Below are positions 16,717 through 25,343 of a stretch of 64,000 bases of DNA, piece by piece; the stretch's first letter is position 1; the number at the start of each line of letters is the position of its first letter. The stretch covers positions 62,001-126,000 of the forward strand of contig JAIXZW010000005.1 in the NCBI GenBank assembly GCA_027489375.1. The letters are read 5' to 3'. This DNA comes from Paracoccaceae bacterium (lineage in GTDB: Bacteria; Pseudomonadota; Alphaproteobacteria; Rhodobacterales; Rhodobacteraceae). Below the pieces are notes generated by a model. It was not told the DNA's origin. It saw nothing but the letters and a program-made list of their open reading frames with translations, and made no database searches. The position numbers and the translations under genes are program-made.

Positions 16717-17142
16717 TCACCCCACCGAAACCTCCATCGTCACCTCGGCCTTCAGCAGTTTCGAGATCGGGCAGCCCGCCTTGGCCTTCTCGGCCAGATC
16801 GCGGATCTTCGCCTCGTCCGCGGGCGCTTTCACCTTCACCACCAGATGCGCGGTCTTGACGGTCGGCCCGCCCTCGGTCGTCGGGTCCAGTCCGATGGTC
16901 GACTTCGCCTCGATGCTTTCGGGCGTGATTCCCTCGCCCGACATCAGCGCCGACAGGAACATCGCATAGCACCCCGCATGGGCCGCACCGATCAGCTCTT
17001 CGGGATTCGACCCCTTGCCACCCTCGAACCGCGTGGCAAAGGTGTAGGGCAGGTTCGCAATCGTCCCGCTCTGGCTGTTCAGCGTGCCAGCCCCCTCTTT
17101 CAACGAGCCCTTCCAGACGGCCGTGGAAAACTTCTCGATCAT
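16717..17142 (-). CDS. osmC: OsmC/Ohr-type peroxiredoxin
   Basis: A 141-residue thiol peroxidase that detoxifies organic hydroperoxides or hypochlorite. The two catalytic Cys are visible in IGAAHAGCYAMFLSALM and EKAKAGCPISKLL, and the substrate-channel Arg/Glu region lies in FATRFEGGKGSNPEELI. The start chosen is ATG 17142 (MIEKFSTAVWKG), with GGAGG seven bases upstream; an upstream in-frame extension of 70 codons has no family homology. The LNSQSGTIANLPYTFATRFEG stretch favours OsmC over Ohr. It is divergent from the helicase gene with a 224-base shared promoter region. Confidence 0.92.
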   Translation of the reverse strand: MIEKFSTAVWKGSLKEGAGTLNSQSGTIANLPYTFATRFEGGKGSNPEELIGAAHAGCYAMFLSALMSGEGITPESIEAKSTIGLDPTTEGGPTVKTAHLVVKVKAPADEAKIRDLAEKAKAGCPISKLLKAEVTMEVSVG

Positions 17143-17333
17143 CTCGCGATCCTCCGTATGTGTCGCTACCGGACAGATAGCGCCGCAGCGGCGTGGAAAA
17201 AGCAATATCCGCAAGACAGATTTACCGCGCTTCCCGCAAAACTTGACCTTGCACGACAATTGCGCTAAGCGCGACCCAAGCCAAATCGGCCCAGACGCCG
17301 GGGCGCCCGGAACATTGCGTCCCATTCTTTCCA

Positions 17334-17352
17334 ATGCGGTCCGATACCGCAT
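17334..17352 (+). promoter_or_regulatory. Leader hairpin just before the helicase ribosome-binding site
   Basis: ATGCGGT (17334-17340) and ACCGCAT (17346-17352) pair perfectly around CCGAT. The ribosome-binding AGGA (17358-17361) begins five bases later and the ATG is at 17367. A 5' stem of this kind could modulate translation or mRNA stability. Confidence 0.5.
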
Positions 17353-17366
17353 CCCATAGGACGCTT

Positions 17367-19070
17367 ATGACCAAATTCTCCGACCTCGCGCTCGACCCGC
17401 GCGTTCTGCAAGCCATATCCGAAGCTGGCTACGAAACCCCCACGCCCATCCAGGCCCAGGCCATCCCGCACGCGCTGCAAGGCCGCGACGTGCTCGGCAT
17501 CGCCCAGACCGGCACGGGCAAGACCGCCAGCTTCACGCTGCCGATGATCACCCTTCTGGGTCAGGGCCGCGCCCGCGCCCGCATGCCGCGCAGCCTTGTC
17601 CTTGCGCCGACGCGCGAACTGGCGGCACAGGTGGCCGAAAACTTCGACACCTACGCCAAGCACACCAAGCTGACCAAGGCGCTCCTGATCGGCGGCGTCT
17701 CCTTCGGCGAACAGGACAAGCTGATCGACCGCGGCGTCGACGTGCTGATCGCCACCCCCGGCCGCCTGCTCGACCATTTCGAGCGGGGCAAACTCTTGCT
17801 GACCGGCGTGCAGATCATGGTGGTGGACGAGGCCGACCGCATGCTCGACATGGGCTTCATCCCCGATATCGAACGCATCTTCCAACTGACGCCCTTTACC
17901 CGTCAGACGCTGTTCTTCTCGGCCACGATGGCGCCGGAAATCGAACGCATCACCTCGACCTTCCTGACCAATCCGGCCAAGATCGAAGTGGCGCGCCAGA
18001 ACTCCACCTCGGCCACCATCGAACAAAAACTCATCCAGTTCACGCCCACGCGCAAGGACCGCAGCTTCGCCGAAAAGCGCGCCGTCCTGCGCCAGCTCAT
18101 CAAGAACGAGGGTGAGGCCTGCACCAACGCGATCATCTTCTGCAACCGCAAGATGGACGTGGACGTGGTGGCCAAGTCGCTGAAATCGCACGGCTTCAAC
18201 GCAGCCCCGATCCACGGCGACCTCGAACAGTCGCAGCGCATGAAAACGCTCGACGGCTTCCGTGACGGCTCCCTGCACCTTCTGGTGGCCTCAGACGTGG
18301 CGGCCCGCGGTCTGGACATTCCCGCCGTGAGCCACGTGTTCAACTTCGACGTGCCAAGCCATCCCGAAGACTACGTCCACCGCATCGGCCGCACCGGTCG
18401 CGCCGGACGTCAGGGCAAGGCCGTGACCATCGCCACACCGCATGACGACAAATACCTCGGCGCGATCGAAAACCTCGTGAAGCAGCCGATCCCGCGTGGC
18501 GAACTGCCCGAAGGGCTGGACCTCGGCGCCGTCTCCGACCGCGCCCCGCGCGACGGCGACCGCAAGGGCAGCGGCGAAGGCCGTGGTGGCCGCAGCGGCA
18601 GCAGCAGCAGCAGCGGTTCGGGCCGCAGCCGCGACCGCAACCGTGGCAACCGCGAGATCAAGCCGCATGGCGAAGAAGCCGCCATGTCCGCCATCGAACA
18701 GATCGAAACCACGCCCGAGGTTGTCGCCGAAGCGCCCCAGCCCCGCCGTGACGAACTCCGCCGCGAAGAGTCCCGCCGCGACGAACCCCGCCGCGACGAC
18801 CGCCCCCGTGGCGACCGCGCCGAAGGCAGCCGCGACCGCACCGAGCGCAGCGACGACCGCCGCGATGGCAACCGTGACCGCAACCGCGACGAAAACCGCC
18901 GTGACGACCGCCGCGATGATCGTCGTGACGACCGCCGCCGCGACGACCGCCGCGACCCGCCGGTCGTCGGCATGGGCGACCACGTCCCCGATTTCATCCT
19001 CCGCAGCTTCAAGATCGCCGAAGCGCCGCAGGACGAAAGCGAACAGGAACACGCCTCCGCCGAAGGCTGA
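17367..19070 (+). CDS. rhlE: DEAD-box ATP-dependent RNA helicase with long charged tail
   Basis: ATP-driven RNA unwinding enzyme. The 567-residue product has all helicase motifs in order: the Q motif TPTPIQAQAIP, motif I AQTGTGKT, Ia PTRELAAQV, Ib TPGRL, II DEAD in VVDEADRMLDMGF, III SAT, then domain 2 with VASDVAARGLDIP and HRIGRTGRAGR. It looks closest to RhlE. The last 170 residues or so are low complexity, first Gly/Ser/Arg, then long RD/RR-rich repeats (DDRRDDRRDD), ending in a short conserved-looking VGMGDHVPDFILRSF. The start is ATG 17367 after AGGA. A hairpin precedes the ribosome-binding site, and a strong terminator follows the stop. Confidence 0.93.
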   Translation: MTKFSDLALDPRVLQAISEAGYETPTPIQAQAIPHALQGRDVLGIAQTGTGKTASFTLPMITLLGQGRARARMPRSLVLAPTRELAAQVAENFDTYAKHTKLTKALLIGGVSFGEQDKLIDRGVDVLIATPGRLLDHFERGKLLLTGVQIMVVDEADRMLDMGFIPDIERIFQLTPFTRQTLFFSATMAPEIERITSTFLTNPAKIEVARQNSTSATIEQKLIQFTPTRKDRSFAEKRAVLRQLIKNEGEACTNAIIFCNRKMDVDVVAKSLKSHGFNAAPIHGDLEQSQRMKTLDGFRDGSLHLLVASDVAARGLDIPAVSHVFNFDVPSHPEDYVHRIGRTGRAGRQGKAVTIATPHDDKYLGAIENLVKQPIPRGELPEGLDLGAVSDRAPRDGDRKGSGEGRGGRSGSSSSSGSGRSRDRNRGNREIKPHGEEAAMSAIEQIETTPEVVAEAPQPRRDELRREESRRDEPRRDDRPRGDRAEGSRDRTERSDDRRDGNRDRNRDENRRDDRRDDRRDDRRRDDRRDPPVVGMGDHVPDFILRSFKIAEAPQDESEQEHASAEG

Positions 19071-19093
19071 CACCCGCCTTCGACCCCCAAAGC

Positions 19094-19121
19094 AAAAGGC
19101 CGCGCAACCGCGCGGCCTTTT
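19094..19121. terminator. Strong bidirectional terminator between helicase and rnj
   Basis: AAAAGGCCGCG (19094-19104) pairs perfectly with CGCGGCCTTTT (19111-19121), so each direction ends in a T run after an 11-bp stem. It lies between the convergent helicase and RNase J genes. Confidence 0.9.
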
Positions 19122-19140
19122 CCGTTTCAGGGTGTGGCCC

Positions 19141-20814
19141 TCACTCCGCCATCAGGCGGCTGACCACGACCGTCACCTCGGGCTTCTTGCCGATCTCTTC
19201 CATGCTGACCTGCCGCACGATCCGCCGCAGCGCTTCGTCCAGCTTGTCGTCGTCATGCACGATCTTCTGCCCCGGCCCCGTCAGGAACTCGTTCAGGTCC
19301 TGCTCCAGCGCATCCACCAGCGGTCCGCCGCGCCCCGTTTCCGGCACGCCGCGCAGCTCGACCCAGGCATCGCCCAGCGTCTCGTTCTCGTCATCGAGGA
19401 TGACCGTCACCATCACATGCCCGTTCAGCGCCATGCGGATACGGTCACGCACCACCCCGTCCAGCGCCCCGATCAGCACCGAACCGTCAAGGTAAAGCCG
19501 CCCCGTCTCGATGTAATCCACCACCTTCGGCGCATCCTCGGTCAGGTCGACCATCATCCCGTTGGTGACGATCTCCGACACGATCCCGCCCTCGGTCGCG
19601 ATCCGCGCATGTTCGCGCAGGTGGCGGTGCTCGCCATGCATCGGGATCAGCATGTCGGGCAGCAGCAGGCGATGCACATGCTCCAGATCGGGGCGGTTGG
19701 CATGGCCCGACACGTGGTATTTGCCCCCCGCATCATCCATCACATCGACGCCCATCTCCGAGAAGTTGTTGACGATCTTCAACACTTCCCGCTCGTTCCC
19801 CGGAATGGTCTTGGACGAGAACAGGAACAGATCCCCCTTCTTCAACTCCATCCCCAGATACTTGCCACGGCTCAGCTGCGCCGTCGCCGCCCGCCGCTCG
19901 CCCTGACTGCCGGTCACGATCAGCATCAGGTTGCCACGCGGCACGTCCAGAGCATCCTCGGGGCTGACGGTGCGCGGGAAGTCGGTCAGAACCCCCGTCT
20001 CCTGCGCCACCGACACCATCCGCTTCATCGCCCGCCCCATCAGGCAGACGGTCCGATCCGCCGCCCGCGCGGCTTCGGCCAGCGTTTTCAGGCGCGCCAC
20101 GTTCGAGGCGAAGGTCGTCGCCACCACCAGCCCGCCATGCCCCTTGATCAGATCACGGATCGGCTCGCGGATCGTGGTTTCGGACCGCCCCGCGTGCAGC
20201 GAAAACACGTTGGTCGAATCGCACATCAGCACCTTGACCGGACGCTCCGCCGCAATCTCGGCAAAGCGCGCATCGTCCCAGCCCTCGCCCACGACCGGCG
20301 TGGGATCAAGCTTGAAGTCGCCCGAATGCACCACCCGCCCCGCAGGCGTGTCGATCACCAGCGCGGCGCTTTCGGGAATCGAATGGCTCACCGGCACGAA
20401 TTGCACCTTGAACGGTCCCACTTCCACCGTCTCGGGACGCGAGGCCACCACATGCAGCGCGCTTGAAGAATGGCCGTGCTCTTCCAGCTTCAGCTTGGCA
20501 ATCGCCGCCGTGAAGCGCCGCGCATAGACGGGCGCCTTCAGCTTCGGCCACAGATGCCCCAGCGCGCCGATATGGTCCTCGTGCGCATGGGTGATGAAGA
20601 TGGCTTCCAGCCGGTCCAGCCGCGCCTCCAGCCATGACACATCCGGCATGATCACATCGACGCCCGGCGTCGTGTCCATATCGGGGAAGGTCACGCCCAG
20701 ATCCACAAGGATCAGCCGCTCCTTGCCCGCAGGGCCGTAGCCATAGACGTAACAGTTCATGCCGATCTCCCCGGCGCCGCCGAGGGGGAGATAGATCAGC
20801 CGGTTCGCACTCAT
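19141..20814 (-). CDS. rnj: Ribonuclease J
   Basis: Metallo-beta-lactamase/beta-CASP ribonuclease with 5'-3' exo- and endonuclease activity in mRNA and rRNA processing. The 557-residue product starts MSANRLIYLPLGGAGEIGMNCY and carries the zinc motif FITHAHEDHIGALGH (HxHxDH), the beta-CASP region VLMCDSTNVFSLHAGRSE, TGSQGERRAA and the conserved VSGHANRPDLEHVHRLL with PMHGEHRH. The start overlaps the coaX stop by four bases, making it the last gene of the nuo-birA-coaX-rnj run; a strong terminator follows. Its link to complex I expression is positional only. Confidence 0.95.
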   Translation of the reverse strand: MSANRLIYLPLGGAGEIGMNCYVYGYGPAGKERLILVDLGVTFPDMDTTPGVDVIMPDVSWLEARLDRLEAIFITHAHEDHIGALGHLWPKLKAPVYARRFTAAIAKLKLEEHGHSSSALHVVASRPETVEVGPFKVQFVPVSHSIPESAALVIDTPAGRVVHSGDFKLDPTPVVGEGWDDARFAEIAAERPVKVLMCDSTNVFSLHAGRSETTIREPIRDLIKGHGGLVVATTFASNVARLKTLAEAARAADRTVCLMGRAMKRMVSVAQETGVLTDFPRTVSPEDALDVPRGNLMLIVTGSQGERRAATAQLSRGKYLGMELKKGDLFLFSSKTIPGNEREVLKIVNNFSEMGVDVMDDAGGKYHVSGHANRPDLEHVHRLLLPDMLIPMHGEHRHLREHARIATEGGIVSEIVTNGMMVDLTEDAPKVVDYIETGRLYLDGSVLIGALDGVVRDRIRMALNGHVMVTVILDDENETLGDAWVELRGVPETGRGGPLVDALEQDLNEFLTGPGQKIVHDDDKLDEALRRIVRQVSMEEIGKKPEVTVVVSRLMAE

Positions 20815-21590
20815 GCCGTTTCCAGTTCCTTGTTGTAGCGGTTGATGAGAACCAGACCATGCATGGTCAGGTCATCCTCGACGCTGTCAAATAGCGCGGT
20901 ATCTTGGGCGAACAGGGATGCGAGACCACCTGTCGCAATGACTTTCATCGGTCGATCCCGTTCCTTGCGCACTTCGCGCACGATGCCTTCGACCAGACCG
21001 ATATAGCCCCAGTATACACCCGATTGCATACAGGCCACCGTATTCGTTCCGATGGCCCGCGCAGGGCGCGACACATCCACATGCGGCAGGGCCGCAGCAG
21101 CCATATGCAGCGCCTCGAGCGACAGGTTCACCCCCGGCGCGATCACCCCGCCGATATAGGCCCCGTCCACATCCACCACGTCGAAGGTCGTCGCCGTGCC
21201 GAAATCCACCACGATCAGGTCGCCCCCGTGGCGGTCATGCGCCGCCGCCGCATTCACCAGACGGTCCGGCCCCACGGTCGTCCCCTGATCCACCCGCGGC
21301 GGCACCGGCAGGCGGCACTCGGGCTTGCCCACCACCAGCGGGCGGCAGTCGAAATAGCGGTCGCACAGGACACGCAGGTTGAACACCACCCGCGGCACGG
21401 TGGACGAGATGATGGCTTCCGTGATCTTCGCCTCGAGCTTCGACAGCATCATCAGCGTCGACATCCAGACGAAATACTCGTCCGCCGTGCGCTTGTGGTC
21501 GGTCGCGATCCGCCATGTCGCAATGAACCGCGTCCCGTTCCAGATGGAAAAGACCGTGTTGGTATTCCCGCAGTCGATGGCCAGAAGCAT
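20811..21590 (-). CDS. coaX: Type III pantothenate kinase
   Basis: First step of coenzyme A synthesis, phosphorylating pantothenate; type III enzymes are not inhibited by CoA. The 259 residues show MLLAIDCGNTNTVFSIW (phosphate-binding), PPRVDQGTTVGPDRLVNAAAA, VVDFGTATTFDVVD and GGVIAPGVNLSLEALHMAAAALP, all hallmark CoaX motifs. The start is ATG 21590, 12 bases after birA. It overlaps rnj by four bases. Confidence 0.96.
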   Translation of the reverse strand: MLLAIDCGNTNTVFSIWNGTRFIATWRIATDHKRTADEYFVWMSTLMMLSKLEAKITEAIISSTVPRVVFNLRVLCDRYFDCRPLVVGKPECRLPVPPRVDQGTTVGPDRLVNAAAAHDRHGGDLIVVDFGTATTFDVVDVDGAYIGGVIAPGVNLSLEALHMAAAALPHVDVSRPARAIGTNTVACMQSGVYWGYIGLVEGIVREVRKERDRPMKVIATGGLASLFAQDTALFDSVEDDLTMHGLVLINRYNKELETA

Positions 21591-21602
21591 CCCCGCCCCC
21601 CG

Positions 21603-22367
21603 TCAGAAGAAAACATCCGCCGCAGGAATGGCGACCCGCGCCGCCCCCTGCCGCAGCACCAAAGCGCCCGTGGCGTCGATGGTCTCAAACACACCCGTCC
21701 GCTCGTCGCTTCCCGTGCGGGCGCGGATCACCTCGCCCAAGCGTGCCGCATGGGCCAGCCATTCCGTCCGCAGCGGAGCGAAGCCCTGCCCGACCAACCG
21801 CGCCTCCCAGCCAGCAAAGGCAGGGGCCAGCGCGTCAAGGAAGGCTTCGGGCGAAACCCGCATCCCCGTTTCCGACAGCAGCGACACGGGCCGCACCGCC
21901 CCCGCCTCGACCGCCGCCACATCCGGCGCGCCGATCAGGTTGACGCCGATCCCGATGGCCAGATGCCCGACCCCGCGCCCCTGCCCCGCGCCCGCGCTTT
22001 CCAAAAGGATGCCCGCCACCTTGCCGCCGTTCAGCAGCACATCATTGGGCCATTTCAGCGCAAAGGCTTCGGGCGCGCCCGTCACCGCAACGAAAGCCTC
22101 GCGCAGCGCCAGCGCGGCCACGAAGGACCGCAGGGCCACGACCTCGGCCCCCTCCTTCGGCTGCATCAGAAGCGTGGCGTAGAAATTCCCCTTGGGGCTT
22201 GCCCAGGGCCGCGCGCGCCGCCCGCGCCCCGCCGTCTGCTCGCCCGCCAGAATCCAGACAGGCCCCGTCATCGACGGGGCCAGCCTTTGCGCTTCCGCAT
22301 TCGTGCTGTCGACGGTCGGCAGGACGACCCGTCCCACCCCCGCCGGCCATTCCGGCTTAACGGACAA
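21603..22367 (-). CDS. birA: Biotin--[acetyl-CoA-carboxylase] ligase, catalytic domain only
   Basis: Attaches biotin to the carrier protein of biotin-dependent carboxylases. The 254 residues contain the biotinyl-AMP loop [46 protein letters not shown] and GIGVNLIG. The N-terminal helix-turn-helix of E. coli BirA is absent, so it is a monofunctional ligase rather than a biotin repressor. The start at ATG 22367 lies inside the end of nuoN (11-base overlap), indicating translational coupling. This nuoN-birA-coaX arrangement is a recurrent gene order in this family of bacteria. Confidence 0.95.
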   Translation of the reverse strand: MSVKPEWPAGVGRVVLPTVDSTNAEAQRLAPSMTGPVWILAGEQTAGRGRRARPWASPKGNFYATLLMQPKEGAEVVALRSFVAALALREAFVAVTGAPEAFALKWPNDVLLNGGKVAGILLESAGAGQGRGVGHLAIGIGVNLIGAPDVAAVEAGAVRPVSLLSETGMRVSPEAFLDALAPAFAGWEARLVGQGFAPLRTEWLAHAARLGEVIRARTGSDERTGVFETIDATGALVLRQGAARVAIPAADVFF

Positions 22368-23793
22368 GAGCTTCCGCCGCGATGGCCGCCATCGGCTGGA
22401 TGCCGAACAGGTTGACGATGCCGACGACCATGATCACCGCCACAGCCACCATCACCGCCCATTGCGCGGGCGCCATGCGGCTTTCCACGCCCTCGTTCTC
22501 CTTGCCGAAATACATGAAGAAGACGATGCGCAGGTAGTAGAAGGCCCCGATCACCGAAGCCACCGCACCCGCCAGCGCAAGCCATGTCATGCCCGCATCG
22601 ACCGCCGCTTTCAGCACATAGAACTTGCCGAAGAACCCGACCATCGGCGGCACACCGGCAAGGCTGAACATCAGCACCAGCAGCGCCAGCGCCTTGAGCG
22701 GTTCCTTCTTCGAGAACATGTTCAGGGTTGCGATATCCGTCACCGGACGCCCGTCCCGCTCCATCGACAGGATGAAGGCAAAGGTGCCGACGTTCATCGT
22801 GACATAGATCGCCATGTAGACGAGCATCGCCGTCACACCCTCGGCCGTGCCGCTGGCCAGACCCATCAGCGCGTACCCCATATGGGCAATCGACGAATAG
22901 GCCATCAGACGCTTGATGTCCTTCTGCCCGATGGCCGCCACAGCGCCAAGGAACATGGACACCACGGCCAGCGCAGCAAGAACCTGCGACCAATCCGCCG
23001 GAATCCCGCCAAAGGCGTCATGCAACAGCCGCGCCAACAGCCCCATCGCCGCCACCTTGGGCGCGGTCGCGAAGAAGGCCGTCACCGGCGTGGGCGAGCC
23101 TTCGTAAACATCCGGCGTCCACATGTGGAAGGGTGCCGCCGAAACCTTGAACGCCAGACCCGCCAGCATGAAGACGAGGCCGAACAGCAGCCCCAGCGGA
23201 ACCTCGCCCGACAGCGTGCTCAGGATGCCCGAAAACTGCGTCGTCCCCGCAAAACCATAGGTCAGCGACGCGCCGTAAAGCAGCAGCCCCGAAGACAGCG
23301 CCCCCAGCACGAAATACTTCAACCCCGCTTCCGTCGACTTCACACTGTCGCGCCGCACCGAAGCCAGCACGTAAAGCGCCAGCGATTGCAGCTCCAACCC
23401 CATGTAAAGCGACATGAGGTCGCCCGCTGACACCATCACCATCATGCCGATGACCGAAAGCACCATCAGCACGGGATATTCGAAGCGCAGCATGTCGCGG
23501 CGCACCATGTAATCCTGCCCGATGATCAGCACGGCCGAGGCCGAGATCAGGATCGTCACCTTGGCGAAACGCGCAAAGGGATCGTCGTTGAACAGCCCGC
23601 CGAACGCGGTCCGCTCCCCCTCGCCCGCCACGCCGATCCACAGGGCCAGCGCAAGGAACAGTCCGGCGGTCGCCCATGCGATCAGCGGGGCCACCTTGTC
23701 CTTGCCGGTATAGACACCGAACATCAGCGCCCCCATCGCATAGATGGCCAGCACCAGCTCCGGCAGGACGGTCGAAAAATCTGCGGAAGTCAT
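22357..23793 (-). CDS. nuoN: NADH-quinone oxidoreductase subunit N
   Basis: Antiporter-like proton-pumping subunit of complex I in the membrane arm. The 478-residue product is almost entirely transmembrane helices and carries [32 protein letters not shown], the broken-helix region around [25 protein letters not shown] sequence and [17 protein letters not shown]. The start is ATG 23793 ([16 protein letters not shown]), with GAGGG upstream; the reading frame opens further 5' but into nuoM. It is 10 bases after nuoM and overlaps birA. Confidence 0.97.
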   Translation of the reverse strand: MTSADFSTVLPELVLAIYAMGALMFGVYTGKDKVAPLIAWATAGLFLALALWIGVAGEGERTAFGGLFNDDPFARFAKVTILISASAVLIIGQDYMVRRDMLRFEYPVLMVLSVIGMMVMVSAGDLMSLYMGLELQSLALYVLASVRRDSVKSTEAGLKYFVLGALSSGLLLYGASLTYGFAGTTQFSGILSTLSGEVPLGLLFGLVFMLAGLAFKVSAAPFHMWTPDVYEGSPTPVTAFFATAPKVAAMGLLARLLHDAFGGIPADWSQVLAALAVVSMFLGAVAAIGQKDIKRLMAYSSIAHMGYALMGLASGTAEGVTAMLVYMAIYVTMNVGTFAFILSMERDGRPVTDIATLNMFSKKEPLKALALLVLMFSLAGVPPMVGFFGKFYVLKAAVDAGMTWLALAGAVASVIGAFYYLRIVFFMYFGKENEGVESRMAPAQWAVMVAVAVIMVVGIVNLFGIQPMAAIAAEALVR

Positions 23794-23803
23794 GTCGCGT
23801 CCC

Positions 23804-25342
23804 TCAGTTCTGTGCCAGTTGCGTGTCGCCCTTGGGCGGCAGCGCGGCTTGATGTTCCGAAACCAGCGCCGAAACGCTCGGCCCGATGATGTCGGTGACA
23901 AGGCTCGGATAGACGCCAAGCAACAAGGTCATCGCGATCAGCGGCGCAAAGATCGCCTTCTCGCGGCGGGTCATGTCGGTGATCGACTTCAGCGCCTCTT
24001 TCACCAGCTCGCCCATGACGACGCGGCGATACAGCCACAGCGCATAGGCCGCCGACAGGATCACCCCCGTGGTCGCCACCGCGGCCACCCATGTGTTGAC
24101 CTGGAAAATCCCCATCAGCGTCAGGAATTCCCCGATGAACCCGCTCGTCCCCGGCAGGCCCACGTTCGCCATCGTGAAGAACATGAACACCAGCGCATAG
24201 GCGGGCATCCGGTTCACCAACCCGCCATAGGCGTCGATGTCCCGCGTGTGCATCCGGTCATAGATCACGCCCACGCACAGGAACAACGCGCCCGAGATGA
24301 AGCCGTGCGACAGCATCTGGAAGATGGCCCCGTCGATCCCCTGCTGGTTCGCGGCGAAAATCCCCATCGTCACGTAACCCATGTGCGCGACCGACGAATA
24401 GGCGATCAGCTTCTTCATGTCCTGTTGCGCCAAGGCGACGAGCGAGGTGTAGACGATCGCAATCGCCGACATCCAGAACACCAGCGGCGCCAGCAGGTCC
24501 GAGGCCACGGGGAACATCGGCAGACTGAAGCGCAGGAAACCGTAGCCCCCCATCTTCAGCAAAATCGCCGCCAGCACCACCGACCCCGCCGTGGGGGCCT
24601 GCACGTGCGCATCCGGCAACCACGTATGCACCGGCCACATCGGCATCTTCACGGCGAATGAGGCGAAGAACGCCAGCCAAAGCAGCGTCTGCAACCCGCC
24701 CACGATATGGAAGCCCAAAAGCACCATGTCATCCGACGCGAAGTTATGCGCCAGAAGCGACGGGATATCCGTCGTCCCCGCGTCCAGATACATCGCGATC
24801 ATCGCGACCAGCATCAGGACCGAGCCGAGGAAGGTGTAAAGGAAGAACTTGAAGGCCGCATAGATGCGATCCTTGCCGCCCCAGATGCCGATGATCAGGA
24901 ACATCGGGATCAGCCCGGCCTCGAAGAACAGGTAGAACAGCACCATGTCCAGCGCGCAGAACACGCCGAGCATCAGCGTCTCCAGCATCAGGAAGGCGAT
25001 CATGTATTCCTTCACCCGCGTCTCGACCGACCAGCAGGCGGCGATGGTGATGGGCATCAGGAAGGTGGTGAGCATCACGAACAGGACCGAAATCCCGTCC
25101 ACGCCCATCTTGTATTTCAGGCCAAGGATCCAGTCGTATTCCTCGACGAACTGGAAGCCCGTGTTCTGCGGATCGAACCCCGTCAGGACGAAGATCGACA
25201 CAAGGAAGGTCGCCGTGGTCGCCAGCAGCGCCAGCCATTTGGCGTTGCGCTGTGCGGCGGCATCGTTCCCGCGCAGGAACAGGGCCAGAATGGCAGCCGC
25301 GACCGCCGGAATAAAGGTGATGATCGACAGGAGGTTATCCAT
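23804..25342 (-). CDS. nuoM: NADH-quinone oxidoreductase subunit M
   Basis: Antiporter-like proton-pumping subunit of complex I. The 512-residue product starts [21 protein letters not shown] and has the proton-channel region with [19 protein letters not shown], the [25 protein letters not shown] motif and [18 protein letters not shown]. Length is normal (E. coli 509). It lies between nuoL (one base apart) and nuoN (10 bases). Confidence 0.98.
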   Translation of the reverse strand: MDNLLSIITFIPAVAAAILALFLRGNDAAAQRNAKWLALLATTATFLVSIFVLTGFDPQNTGFQFVEEYDWILGLKYKMGVDGISVLFVMLTTFLMPITIAACWSVETRVKEYMIAFLMLETLMLGVFCALDMVLFYLFFEAGLIPMFLIIGIWGGKDRIYAAFKFFLYTFLGSVLMLVAMIAMYLDAGTTDIPSLLAHNFASDDMVLLGFHIVGGLQTLLWLAFFASFAVKMPMWPVHTWLPDAHVQAPTAGSVVLAAILLKMGGYGFLRFSLPMFPVASDLLAPLVFWMSAIAIVYTSLVALAQQDMKKLIAYSSVAHMGYVTMGIFAANQQGIDGAIFQMLSHGFISGALFLCVGVIYDRMHTRDIDAYGGLVNRMPAYALVFMFFTMANVGLPGTSGFIGEFLTLMGIFQVNTWVAAVATTGVILSAAYALWLYRRVVMGELVKEALKSITDMTRREKAIFAPLIAMTLLLGVYPSLVTDIIGPSVSALVSEHQAALPPKGDTQLAQN

Positions 25343-25343
25343 A

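Noticed and set aside
18700..18960. CRISPR-like or tandem repeat array
   Set aside because: Repeats are degenerate, in frame and encode Arg/Asp tracts of the helicase tail.
18496..20466. 656-codon plus-strand frame spanning the helicase tail and rnj
   Set aside because: It runs in a different frame through the helicase repeats and then antisense to RNase J, across the strong terminator.
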